Part shown: one piece after another, positions 52,295 through 60,551 of the stretch
Numbering within the stretch: position 1 is the stretch's first letter
Layout: each line of letters opens with the position of its first letter
Source: Streptomyces xantholiticus
GTDB taxonomy: Bacteria > Actinomycetota > Actinomycetes > Streptomycetales > Streptomycetaceae
DNA: 64,000 nt
Assembly: GCF_014651015.1 (NCBI RefSeq)
Contig: NZ_BMWB01000021.1
Span: 1 to 64,000 of the forward strand
Reading direction: 5' to 3'
The notes under the pieces: generated by a model
Databases searched by the model: none
The model's input: the letters and a program-made list of their open reading frames with translations, nothing else
Told to the model about the DNA's origin: nothing
Translations under genes and position numbers: made by a program

Positions 52295-53007
52295 CAGGTC
52301 TTCGCCTCCGCCGCGCGTATCCGGGTCCAGGGGGTGAGCAACCGCTGGGCGCCGAGGAGAAGCAGATCGACGGCGGCCGCCAGCAGCACGCACAGCACGG
52401 ACGCGGTCAGCACCTGTGCCTTGAACGTGGTCTGCACGCCGTCGTCGATGAGATTGCCGAGACCGCCCTTCCCGACGAGCGCACCCACGGTCGTCAGTGC
52501 GACCGTCGACACCGTCGCGATCCGTATGCCCGCCATCAACGCCGGGAGGGCCAGCGGCAGTTCCACCTCCCACAGCATCCTCGCGGGGCCGTAGCCCATG
52601 CCGCGGGCCGCCTCACGCGCCTCCGCCGGGACCGCTTCGAGCCCGGCCAGGATGTTCCGCACGAGGATGGTGAGGGAGTAGAGCACGAGTCCGGTCACCA
52701 CCAGAGCGGCGGACAGCCCGAAGAACGGCAGCAGCAGCGAGAACATGGCCAGCGAGGGAATCGTGTAGAGCAGGGTGGTCAGCCCCAGCACGGGTCCGGC
52801 GAACCGCGGCCTGGCACGGGCCAGCAGGGCAAGCGGGAAGGCGACCGCCAGCCCGATCAGCACCGACGCGACGGTGATCCACACATGCTGGAGGGTCGCT
52901 TCGCTCAACTCCTCGCTGCGGCTGCGCAGATATTCACCACAGATCCACTCGTTCGCCGCCAGACAGCTCTGCGCCGCACGCTCCGCACGTTCCCACCCCG
53001 CACTCAT
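52294..53007 (-). CDS. Osmoprotectant ABC transporter permease A
   Basis: 237 aa, five to six spans. The EAA loop is EAARGMGYGPARMLWEVELP, then VALTTVGALVGKGGLGNLID. The first ~35 residues are polar and contain two Cys (QSCLAANEWIC). First gene of the leftward unit; the ATPase is transcribed the other way, 155 bp apart, so both promoters are within 53008-53162. Salt or turgor control is probable for such a system. Confidence 0.93.
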   Translation of the reverse strand: MSAGWERAERAAQSCLAANEWICGEYLRSRSEELSEATLQHVWITVASVLIGLAVAFPLALLARARPRFAGPVLGLTTLLYTIPSLAMFSLLLPFFGLSAALVVTGLVLYSLTILVRNILAGLEAVPAEAREAARGMGYGPARMLWEVELPLALPALMAGIRIATVSTVALTTVGALVGKGGLGNLIDDGVQTTFKAQVLTASVLCVLLAAAVDLLLLGAQRLLTPWTRIRAAEAKT

Positions 53008-53162
53008 CGACTCCCATCTCCCCCGTAATGCCGTACGTATGTCCGTGACCGGCCGGTGTCCATGACCGTCCGGCGACCCTATCCCTGACCACTGACAGTC
53101 CCCCAGGGCCGCCACATTGCAGCAACATGGCTTTCACACAGCACCCGTCACAATGGGGAGTC

Positions 53163-54335
53163 ATGATCCGATTCGAGCACGTCACCAAGCGGTACCCGGA
53201 CGGCACCACGGCCGTGGACGACCTCTCCTTCGAGGTCGCGGAGGGTGAACTGGTCACGCTCGTCGGACCGTCAGGCTGCGGCAAGACCACCACCATGAAA
53301 ATGGTCAACCGGCTCATCGAACCCACCAGCGGCCGGATCTTCGTCGCCGGCCGGGACATCGCGGAGAGCGATCCGGTCGAACTGCGCCGCCGTATCGGCT
53401 ATGTGATCCAGCAGGTCGGTCTCTTCCCGCACAAGACGGTCCTGGAGAACACGGCGACCGTCCCCCACCTCCTCGGCGTCAAACGTGCCAAGGCCCGCGC
53501 CCGGGCCGCCGAACTCCTCGAACTGGTCGGCCTCGACCCCTCGGTGTACGGCGACCGCTACCCCGAGCAGCTCTCCGGCGGCCAGCGCCAGCGCGTCGGC
53601 GTGGCCCGGGCGCTGGCGGCGGACCCGCCGGTGCTGCTGATGGACGAACCGTTCGGCGCGGTCGACCCGGTCGTGCGCGAACATCTGCAGAACGAGTTCC
53701 TGAGGCTCCAGTCCCAGGTCCGCAAGACGGTCCTGTTCGTCACCCACGACATGGAGGAGGCCGTGCGCCTCGGTGACCGTATCGCCGTCTACGGGCAGGG
53801 CAGGATCGAGCAGTTCGACGCCCCCGCCGCCGTCCTGGGCACCCCGGCGACCTCGTACGTGGCCGACTTCGTCGGTGCCGACCGAGGGCTCAAGCGGCTC
53901 TCCGTCACCCCCATAGAACCGGCGGACCTGGAGCAGCCGCCGGTCGTCCACCTCGACGACCCGCTCCCCCGCGACCTCGGCGCCCGTTGGGCAGTCGTCC
54001 TGGACGGTGAGGAGAACCTGCACGGCTGGATCTCCGCCGACCGGGCACGGGAACGCGGCTCGGTGCGCGACCACGCCCGCCGAATGGAGGCCTGGTTGCC
54101 GGTCGGCGCCTCACTCAAGCAGGCGTTCTCCACGATGCTCCAGCACGACGCGGGCTGGATCGCGGTCATCGACAGGGAGGAGACGGGCCGGTTCCTCGGC
54201 GTGCTGACCCCGGCCCTTCTGCACGAAGCGCTGCGCCGCTCCATCGACGCCGACGCGCAGGACATCGCCCGTGCCGAGGTCGACCTGGAGTCCATCGCGA
54301 CGGTCCCGCCCACGGTCGACGTCAAGAAGGGCTGA
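53163..54335 (+). CDS. Osmoprotectant ABC transporter ATP-binding protein with CBS-like C terminus
   Basis: 390 aa. Walker A GPSGCGKTT near residue 36, Q-loop VIQQVGLFPH, signature LSGGQRQRVGVARAL, Walker B LLMDEPFGAVDP, switch His in VTHDMEEA. Residues about 270-375 look like a pair of CBS-like repeats (DAGWIAVIDREETGRFLGVL), which in OpuA-type ATPases sense ionic strength or c-di-AMP. With disA in the same window this is worth a look. ATG 53163. Its end overlaps the esterase gene by 14 bp, tail to tail. Confidence 0.93.
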   Translation: MIRFEHVTKRYPDGTTAVDDLSFEVAEGELVTLVGPSGCGKTTTMKMVNRLIEPTSGRIFVAGRDIAESDPVELRRRIGYVIQQVGLFPHKTVLENTATVPHLLGVKRAKARARAAELLELVGLDPSVYGDRYPEQLSGGQRQRVGVARALAADPPVLLMDEPFGAVDPVVREHLQNEFLRLQSQVRKTVLFVTHDMEEAVRLGDRIAVYGQGRIEQFDAPAAVLGTPATSYVADFVGADRGLKRLSVTPIEPADLEQPPVVHLDDPLPRDLGARWAVVLDGEENLHGWISADRARERGSVRDHARRMEAWLPVGASLKQAFSTMLQHDAGWIAVIDREETGRFLGVLTPALLHEALRRSIDADAQDIARAEVDLESIATVPPTVDVKKG

Positions 54336-55434
54336 GCCGGCCGCCGAGCCATTCCAGGGCGGGCGGGATCTCACGCCGCCAGGTGTTGAAGTTGTGCCCG
54401 CCGCTGTCGAGCACGATCGACGAGACCCGCGCCGGCGCCTTCACCTTGCCGACGAAGGCCTGCGTACCCTTGAGGTTCCCCTCGCCCTGCCGTGAGGTGG
54501 TGACGAGGAACGACGACCTGCCCTGCGGCAGATGGTCCAGGCTCCACAGCAGGTCGGCCCGCTTGCGCTCCCGGTCGTCGCCGTGGAAGAGGTCTCCGGT
54601 CGTCGGGTCCTCTGCCGCCTTGTAGTACGCGGACAGCCCGACCCCCGCGGAGAAGCGGTCCGGGTGGTGCAGTGCGATCTTCAGGGCGCAGTAGCCGCCC
54701 GTCGAGTTGCCGATGATGCCCCAGTTGCGCGGCTTCGAACCCACCCGGTACGTCTCGTACACGGCCTTCGGCAGATCCTCGGCGAAGAACGTCTCCGTCC
54801 TCGGACCGCCGGGGACGTCCACACACTCGGTGTCCCTCGGCGGCGCGACCGTCGGCCGCAGCATCACCAGGATCATCGGCTGCGTGCGCCCGTCCCGTGC
54901 CTGTTCGAAGGCGGTGCTCGGGTATTTCAGCCCCTTGAGCAGATTCTCCGCCGTTCCCGGATACCCGGTCAGCACAACGGCCGCCGGAAAGGTCCGGTCC
55001 CGGTGTTCCGCACGGAAGTACTCCGGCGGCAGATAGACGTACGCGGGGCTGTCGATCCCCGAACGCTCCCCGGACACCACCACCTTGTGGATCTGCCCGC
55101 TCGTCGCCGGCCGTGCGCCTCCGGGCACACCCTCCGGCTTCCGCTTCTCCACAACCCTCAGGTGGGTGCCCTCCGCGTGGTCCACGACCACACCCATGTC
55201 CTGCTGCTGTCCGAAAAGGTCGGCCCAGGAGCCGTAGAAGAGGAAGGAGTTGTTGGCCGCGAGGCCGACGGCGGCGAAGAGGGACAGCTGGGTGGCGAGG
55301 AGCAGACCGACCCGGCCCGCCACCGCGCGCGCCCCGCGGCGCGCCAGCCGCGGCCACAGCCGGACGGTGGCAACGAACAGCAGCACGGCCGCCACCACGG
55401 CCAAGGCCAGGACTTTGTTGCTGGTCAGACCCAT
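54322..55434 (-). CDS. Membrane-anchored alpha/beta-hydrolase (esterase D/Ag85-like)
   Basis: 370 aa. Three hydrophobic segments within the first 70 residues (VLALAVVAAVLLFVATV, RVGLLLATQLSLFAAVGLAA) place the catalytic part outside. The hydrolase core shows TFPAAVVLTGYPGTAENLLK, nucleophile elbow GIIGNSTGGYCALKIALHHP with candidate Ser, and GGHNFNTWRREIPPALEWLG with the His. It resembles the esterase/mycolyltransferase fold. Substrate unknown. ATG start at 55434, divergent from the MprF-like gene. Confidence 0.87.
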   Translation of the reverse strand: MGLTSNKVLALAVVAAVLLFVATVRLWPRLARRGARAVAGRVGLLLATQLSLFAAVGLAANNSFLFYGSWADLFGQQQDMGVVVDHAEGTHLRVVEKRKPEGVPGGARPATSGQIHKVVVSGERSGIDSPAYVYLPPEYFRAEHRDRTFPAAVVLTGYPGTAENLLKGLKYPSTAFEQARDGRTQPMILVMLRPTVAPPRDTECVDVPGGPRTETFFAEDLPKAVYETYRVGSKPRNWGIIGNSTGGYCALKIALHHPDRFSAGVGLSAYYKAAEDPTTGDLFHGDDRERKRADLLWSLDHLPQGRSSFLVTTSRQGEGNLKGTQAFVGKVKAPARVSSIVLDSGGHNFNTWRREIPPALEWLGGRLSPS

Positions 55435-55478
55435 GAGCCGGGTGTGCCTTCCGTGTCGACGAATTTCCCGATGTCGGA

Positions 55479-55504
55479 TGAACCCGCCTCCCCGAAGTCC
55501 CGTC
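55479..55504 (+). promoter_or_regulatory. Possible SigE-type promoter upstream of the MprF-like gene
   Basis: TGAAC at 55479-55483 and CGTC at 55501-55504 with 17 bp between resemble the ECF -35 (GGAAC) and -10 (CGTC) pattern. The orthologue in S. coelicolor is recalled as a SigE-regulon member. One mismatch and a slightly long spacer make this tentative. Confidence 0.28.
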
Positions 55505-55589
55505 CTAGAGGGCGCGAATCGTCCGGGCCGACCGATCCGATGCCCTGGACACGGGATCTCATCCGCAATCACGGAAATCACGGGAAGCG

Positions 55590-57428
55590 ATGTCTGCAAC
55601 GGTAGATGGGGACAAATCACGATCGGTTCCGAATCGGGTGGGCCGCATACTGCGCGGACCACGGCCCGAGGCGGTCCCGGCCCTCGTCGGCACGGCGTGC
55701 ACGTTCGTCGGCCTGATCGACATCGCGGCCGGGATCTTCCCCCGCTTCCGGCACAGCCGGATGCACACGATCGCCGAGGTGCTTCCCGGCGCCACCGGAC
55801 CGTTCGCCGCCGCCCTCTCCCTGAGCGCGGGCATGCTGCTGCTCCTGCTCGCCCACGGGATCAAGCGCCACAAGCGCCGGGCCTGGCGGGCCGCCGTCGT
55901 CCTGCTGCCGGCCGGGGCCGTCGCGCAGTTCGTCTACCGCCACTCCCTCGTCGGCGTACTTCTCTCCCTCGCACTGCTGGCACTGCTGATGCGCCACCGC
56001 GGCGAGTTCTCCGCACTCCCCGACCCGCGCAGCCGCTGGCGCGCCCTCACCAACTTCGTCCTGATGGGCGCCGGTTCCCTCGGTCTCGGCCTCGTCGTCG
56101 TCAGCGTCCACCCCGGCCGGATCGTCGGCAGCCCAGGGCTCACCGACCGCCTGGAGCACGTCCTCTACGGGCTCTTCGGATTCGAGGGCCCCATCAGATA
56201 CTCCGACGGCGTCTCCTGGACCGTCGGCTACTGCCTCGGCGCCCTCGGCCTGCTGACCGCCGTCACCACCGTCTACCTCGCCTTCCGCCCCGAACACCCC
56301 ACCGCCCGTCTCACCCAGGACGACGAACGCCGGCTGCGCGACCTGCTCGCCGTCCACGGCGGCCGCGACTCACTCGGCCACTTCGCCCTCCGCCGCGACA
56401 AGGGCGTCGTCTTCTCCCCCAGCGGCAAGGCCGCCGTCTGCTACCGCGTCGTCTCCGGCGTGATGCTCGCGAGCGGCGACCCCATCGGCGACGTCGAGGC
56501 CTGGCCCGGCGCCATCGAACGCTTCATGGACGAGGCGAAAGCACACTCCTGGACGCCCGCGGTGATGGGCTGCTCGGAGACCGGCGGCGAGGTCTGGACC
56601 CGCGAGACCGGGCTGGACTGCCTGGAACTCGGCGACGAGGCGGTGGTTGACGTCGCGGATTTCTCCCTGAGCGGGCGTGCGATGCGGAACGTCCGCCAGA
56701 TGGTGAAGCGCATCGAACGGGGCGGCTACCGCACCCGCGTACGCCGCGCCCGTGACCTCGACGACGACGAGATCCGGCAGATCCGCCGCGCCGCCGCCGA
56801 CTGGCGGGGCACCGACACCGAGCGGGGCTTCTCCATGGCACTCGGCCGCATCGGCGACCCCGCCGACGGCGACGCCGTGATCGCCACCGCGCACAAGGAC
56901 GAGGGGACCGCCTCGCCCTCGTACGGTGACCTGAAGGCCGTCATCCACTTCGTCCCGTGGGGCACGGACGGCATGTCGCTCGAGCTGATGCGCCGCGACC
57001 GGTCAGCCGACCCCGGTATGAACGAACTGCTGATCGTCGCCGCCCTCCAGGCCGCGCCAGCCCTCGGCGTCGAGCGGGTCTCCCTCAACTTCGCGATGTT
57101 CCGCTCGGCGCTCGCCCGGGGCGAGAAGATCGGTGCGGGCCCGGTGCTGCGGATGTGGCGCGGACTGCTCGTCTTCCTCTCCCGCTGGTTCCAGATCGAG
57201 TCGCTGTACAAGTTCAACGCCAAGTTCCGGCCCCGCTGGGAGCCCCGTTTCGTGGTGTTCCCCAACACCCGCGACCTGCCCCGCATCGGCTTCGCCGCGA
57301 TGCAGGCCGAGGGCTTCGTCAACCTCTCGCTGCCCCGGCTCTTCGTCCGCCGCCGGCCCGCCCCCGCTCCCCACCCCTGCGCCCACCTGACCCGTCAGGC
57401 CGAAACCCACGAACCCCGCGCCGCGTAG
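55590..57428 (+). CDS. MprF/LysX-type aminoacyl-phosphatidylglycerol synthase domain protein
   Basis: 612 aa. About six membrane spans in residues 25-220 (VGTACTFVGLIDIAAGIF, LSLSAGMLLLLLAHGI, VGVLLSLALLALLM, LMGAGSLGLGLVVVSV), then a cytoplasmic DUF2156 aminoacyltransferase part with two GNAT-like lobes (residues about 240-590): DSLGHFALRRDKGVVFSPSG, GMSLELMRRDRSADPGMNEL, SLYKFNAKFRPRWEPRFVVF. It would add an amino acid to phosphatidylglycerol, lowering surface charge and giving resistance to cationic peptides. There is no tRNA-synthetase domain, unlike M. tuberculosis LysX. ATG 55590 with GGGAAG upstream. Confidence 0.88.
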   Translation: MSATVDGDKSRSVPNRVGRILRGPRPEAVPALVGTACTFVGLIDIAAGIFPRFRHSRMHTIAEVLPGATGPFAAALSLSAGMLLLLLAHGIKRHKRRAWRAAVVLLPAGAVAQFVYRHSLVGVLLSLALLALLMRHRGEFSALPDPRSRWRALTNFVLMGAGSLGLGLVVVSVHPGRIVGSPGLTDRLEHVLYGLFGFEGPIRYSDGVSWTVGYCLGALGLLTAVTTVYLAFRPEHPTARLTQDDERRLRDLLAVHGGRDSLGHFALRRDKGVVFSPSGKAAVCYRVVSGVMLASGDPIGDVEAWPGAIERFMDEAKAHSWTPAVMGCSETGGEVWTRETGLDCLELGDEAVVDVADFSLSGRAMRNVRQMVKRIERGGYRTRVRRARDLDDDEIRQIRRAAADWRGTDTERGFSMALGRIGDPADGDAVIATAHKDEGTASPSYGDLKAVIHFVPWGTDGMSLELMRRDRSADPGMNELLIVAALQAAPALGVERVSLNFAMFRSALARGEKIGAGPVLRMWRGLLVFLSRWFQIESLYKFNAKFRPRWEPRFVVFPNTRDLPRIGFAAMQAEGFVNLSLPRLFVRRRPAPAPHPCAHLTRQAETHEPRAA

Positions 57429-57505
57429 ACACCGCGGCCGCCGGACAGGCCACACTCGCGCCGCGGTGGCGTGGGCCCGGTCCGTACGGGCCTAGGCTTA
57501 CGTTC

Positions 57506-58366
57506 ATGAGTACGTTGCGCGGACGGGGAACGGCCCACGGCCTGCCGGAGTGGGATCGCTGTGCGGTCATGGGAGTCGTCAATGTGACGCCGGACTCCTT
57601 CTCCGACGGCGGCCGCTGGTTCGACACCACGGCCGCGATCAAACGCGGCCTCGACCTGGTCGCCCAGGGCGCCGACCTCATCGACGTCGGCGGCGAGTCC
57701 ACCCGGCCCGGCGCCAGCCGGGTCGACGAGGACGAGGAGCTCCGCCGGGTCGTCCCGGTCGTGCGGGGCCTCGCGTCCGAGGGCGTCACCGTCTCCGTCG
57801 ACACCATGCGCTCCGGCGTCGCCGAGCAGGCCGTCGCGGCGGGGGCCGCACTCGTCAACGACGTCAGCGGCGGCCTCGCCGACCCCCGAATGGTCCCGGT
57901 CGTCGCGGCGACGGGCGCCCCCTTCGTGGTGATGCACTGGCGGGGCTTCAGCAAGGACATGAACAGCCGCGCCGTCTACGGCGACGTGGTGGCGGAGGTC
58001 GTCGAAGAACTGCGCGCCCGCATGGAGGCCGTCGTCGAGGGCGGGATCGCGCCCGAGCGCATCGTCATCGACCCCGGCCTCGGCTTCGCCAAGCAGGCCG
58101 AGCACGACCTCGCCCTCGTCGCGCACCTCGCCGAGCTGCGGGCCCTCGGCCGCCCCGTACTGGTTGCCGCCTCCCGGAAGCGCTTCCTCGGCCGCGTACT
58201 GGCCAAGGACGAAGGCGCTCCCCCGCCGGCCCGCGAACGGGACGCGGCCACCGCCGCGGTCTCGGCCATCTCCGCCCACGAGGGCGCCTGGGCGGTCCGG
58301 GTGCACGAGGTACGTGCCACGGCCGACGCCGTGCGGGTCGCCCGGGCCGTCGAGGGCGCCCGGTGA
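57506..58366 (+). CDS. folP: Dihydropteroate synthase
   Basis: 286-aa TIM-barrel enzyme joining pterin pyrophosphate to p-aminobenzoate, the sulfonamide target. MGVVNVTPDSFSDGGRW, then DLIDVGGESTRPGASRV, LVNDVSGG, VVMHWRG, VIDPGLGFAK and VAASRKRFLG. ATG 57506, about 77 bp after the MprF-like gene. Its stop overlaps the following GTG (GTGA), linking it to the NTF2-like gene. Confidence 0.96.
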   Translation: MSTLRGRGTAHGLPEWDRCAVMGVVNVTPDSFSDGGRWFDTTAAIKRGLDLVAQGADLIDVGGESTRPGASRVDEDEELRRVVPVVRGLASEGVTVSVDTMRSGVAEQAVAAGAALVNDVSGGLADPRMVPVVAATGAPFVVMHWRGFSKDMNSRAVYGDVVAEVVEELRARMEAVVEGGIAPERIVIDPGLGFAKQAEHDLALVAHLAELRALGRPVLVAASRKRFLGRVLAKDEGAPPPARERDAATAAVSAISAHEGAWAVRVHEVRATADAVRVARAVEGAR

Positions 58367-58809
58367 GCCTGACCGACACGGAGCTCGTCGAACAGGCCAA
58401 CACCGCCTTCTACGAGACGATGGAGCGCGGTGACTTCGACGAGCTGTCCGAGCTGTGGCTCGACGACGACATCTCGTGCATCCACCCCGGCTGGCCGGTC
58501 CTGACGGGCCGCGGCGAGGTCCTGCGCTCGTACGCGCTGATCATGGCGAACACCGAGTACATCCAGTTCTTCCTCACCGACGTGAAGGTGAGCGTGGCCG
58601 GCGACACGGCACTGGTGACCTGTACGGAGAACATCCTCAGCAGTGGGCCCGCAGAGGACGGCGGCGCGCTGGGGCCGCTCGTCGGACAGCTCGTCGTCGC
58701 CACCAATGTGTTCCGTCGCACATCCGACGGCTGGAAGATCTGGTCGCACCACGGATCGCCCGTTCTGACGGAAACAGACGGCGAAGAGGACGAGAACAGC
58801 CCCCCGTAA
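58363..58809 (+). CDS. NTF2/SnoaL-like small protein within the folate operon
   Basis: 148 aa, cone-shaped alpha/beta fold: NTAFYETMERGDFDELSELW, CIHPGWPVLTGRGEVLRSYA, VVATNVFRRTSDGWKIWSHH, ending in an acidic tail. The fold can be a hydrolase or a ligand shield; the role here is unknown. Coupled to folP by GTGA and conserved in place in actinobacteria as I recall, so a folate-linked function is possible. Confidence 0.88.
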   Translation: MSLTDTELVEQANTAFYETMERGDFDELSELWLDDDISCIHPGWPVLTGRGEVLRSYALIMANTEYIQFFLTDVKVSVAGDTALVTCTENILSSGPAEDGGALGPLVGQLVVATNVFRRTSDGWKIWSHHGSPVLTETDGEEDENSPP

Positions 58810-59000
58810 GTGGGTAAGGGCCGAAGAGAGGGGTTCGCATCCGCCTCTCCGTGGGTATACGCGGCTACCAGCCTCATGTGAGCCGTCCCCGGCCCCGTGG
58901 GCAAGTCATGTCGGTGCTCGCAGGTAGATTCGAATGCGGGCACCACGCCATCCGCATGTGGCCGCGTGCCCGAGGACCTACTGAAGCAGGAGTGATTCGC

Positions 59001-59360
59001 GTGGATCGTGTCGCGCTGCGCGGCCTCAAGGCCCGTGGGCACCACGGCGTCTTTCCCAAGGAGCGGGAAGACGGCCAGACCTTCATCGTCGACCTGGTGC
59101 TCGGTCTGGACACCCGCCCCGCGGCCGCCGACGACGACCTGGCGAAGACCGTCCACTACGGCGTGGTGGCGGAGGAGGTCGTCGCCGTCGTCGAGGGCGA
59201 CCCGGTCGATCTGATCGAGACGCTGGCGGAACGGATCGCCCAGGTGTGCCTCAAACACGACGCCGTCAAGGAGGTCGACGTGGTGGTGCACAAGCCGGAC
59301 GCCCCGATCACGGTGCCCTTCGACGATGTCACCATCACGATCACCCGGAGCCGAGTATGA
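59001..59360 (+). CDS. folB: Dihydroneopterin aldolase
   Basis: 119-aa aldolase making 6-hydroxymethyl-dihydropterin. VDRVALRGLKARGHHGVFPK at the start, KTVHYGVVAEEVVAVVEGDP, LIETLAERIAQVCL, VVVHKPDAPI; the conserved Tyr, Glu and Lys are present. GTG 59001 has AGGAG 8 nt upstream (58988-58992); a GTG at 58992 would be three codons earlier but overlaps that site. folK starts within its stop (ATGA). Confidence 0.95.
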   Translation: MDRVALRGLKARGHHGVFPKEREDGQTFIVDLVLGLDTRPAAADDDLAKTVHYGVVAEEVVAVVEGDPVDLIETLAERIAQVCLKHDAVKEVDVVVHKPDAPITVPFDDVTITITRSRV

Positions 59361-59956
59361 ATCAGGCAGCAAGCGACCCGACCGTGCAGCCGGTGCCGTC
59401 CTCCGTCACGGAGCAGGTCGATGCGGCCGATGTCACTCTGTCCAACCCCAAGGACGCCGTGATCTCCCTCGGCTCCAACCTGGGCAACCGCCTGGAGACC
59501 CTGCAGGGCGCCATCGACGCTCTCGAGGACACCCCCGGGCTCCGGGTGAAAGCAGTCTCCCCCGTGTACGAGACGGAGCCGTGGGGAGTCGCCCCCGGCA
59601 GCCAGCCGTCGTACTTCAACGCGGTGGTCGTGATCAGGACCACGCTGCCGCCGTCCTCCCTCCTCGAACGCGGACAGGCCATCGAGGAGGCCTTCGACCG
59701 CGTCCGCCAAGAGCGCTGGGGCCCGCGCACCATCGACGTCGACATCGTGGCGTACGCAGACGTGGTGTCGGACGACCCGGATCTCACGCTGCCACATCCC
59801 CGCGCCCACCAGCGCGCCTTCGTACTCGCCCCGTGGCACGACGTGGAGCCGGAGGCGCAGCTGCCGGGCCGCGGCGCGGTGGCCGAACTGCTGGCCGGTG
59901 TCGGCGTCGGCGGCGTCCAGCCGCGTGTCGACCTGGAACTGCGCCTGCCCGAGTAG
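59357..59956 (+). CDS. folK: HPPK, hydroxymethyldihydropterin pyrophosphokinase
   Basis: 199 aa. Core: AVISLGSNLGNRLETLQGAI, VSPVYETEPWGVAPGSQPSY, ERWGPRTIDVDIVAY, LPHPRAHQRAFVLAPW. The two Asp for Mg are in DVDI. The N-terminal ~30 residues are an extension not found in short HPPKs. Start ATG 59357. Followed by the DUF3180 gene. Confidence 0.95.
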   Translation: MNQAASDPTVQPVPSSVTEQVDAADVTLSNPKDAVISLGSNLGNRLETLQGAIDALEDTPGLRVKAVSPVYETEPWGVAPGSQPSYFNAVVVIRTTLPPSSLLERGQAIEEAFDRVRQERWGPRTIDVDIVAYADVVSDDPDLTLPHPRAHQRAFVLAPWHDVEPEAQLPGRGAVAELLAGVGVGGVQPRVDLELRLPE

Positions 59957-60031
59957 TCGTTAGGCTCGTAAGGACGGTCGCGCGTGGCGGTCGTGACAGG
60001 CGAGAGTGACAGGCGAAGGGCGGCTTACTCG

Positions 60032-60520
60032 GTGAAGCAACTACGGCTCGGTGTACTGGCCGGTCTCTTCGCCGCGGCAGGCGTACTGTCCTGGGGCGGC
60101 GCCCGTCTGTGGGACTCACTCGGGACGCTGCCGAGCGTGCCGCTGGCCGCCCCGATCGTGCTGGCGGCCATCGCGGCCGTGCTCGCCGCGACCGCGCTCT
60201 CGATCCGCGCCCGACTGCGTGCCCAGCGGGAACGCCGCCCTGGCGCCAAGGGCGTCGAGCCGTTGATGGCCGCCCGCGCCGTGGTCTTCGGCCAGGCGAG
60301 CGCCCTGGTGGCGGCCCTGGTGAGCGGTATGTACGGCGGCGCGGGCGTGTTCCTGCTGGGCTCCCTCGACGTCCCCGCCCGCCGCGACCAGGCGATCTAC
60401 GCCGGGTTCGCGGTGGTGGCCGGCATCGCGGTCATCGCGGCGGCGATGTTCCTCGAGCGGGTCTGCAAGCTCCCGGAGGACGGCGACGACGAGAACGGCG
60501 GCACGGCCCGGGCGGCCTGA
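60032..60520 (+). CDS. DUF3180 membrane protein
   Basis: 162 aa, four hydrophobic segments: LRLGVLAGLFAAAGVLSWGG, VPLAAPIVLAAIAAVLAAT, QASALVAALVSGMYGGAGVF, QAIYAGFAVVAGIAVIAAAM, then an acidic tail. Usually found just after folK in actinobacteria; function unknown. GTG 60032 gives the usual length; GTG 59993 or 59984 add 13-16 residues and have a GTAAGGAC ahead. End of the fol operon. Confidence 0.85.
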   Translation: MKQLRLGVLAGLFAAAGVLSWGGARLWDSLGTLPSVPLAAPIVLAAIAAVLAATALSIRARLRAQRERRPGAKGVEPLMAARAVVFGQASALVAALVSGMYGGAGVFLLGSLDVPARRDQAIYAGFAVVAGIAVIAAAMFLERVCKLPEDGDDENGGTARAA

Positions 60521-60551
60521 GCCTCCCGGGCCGTGCGCCCGCCGCTCTCCG

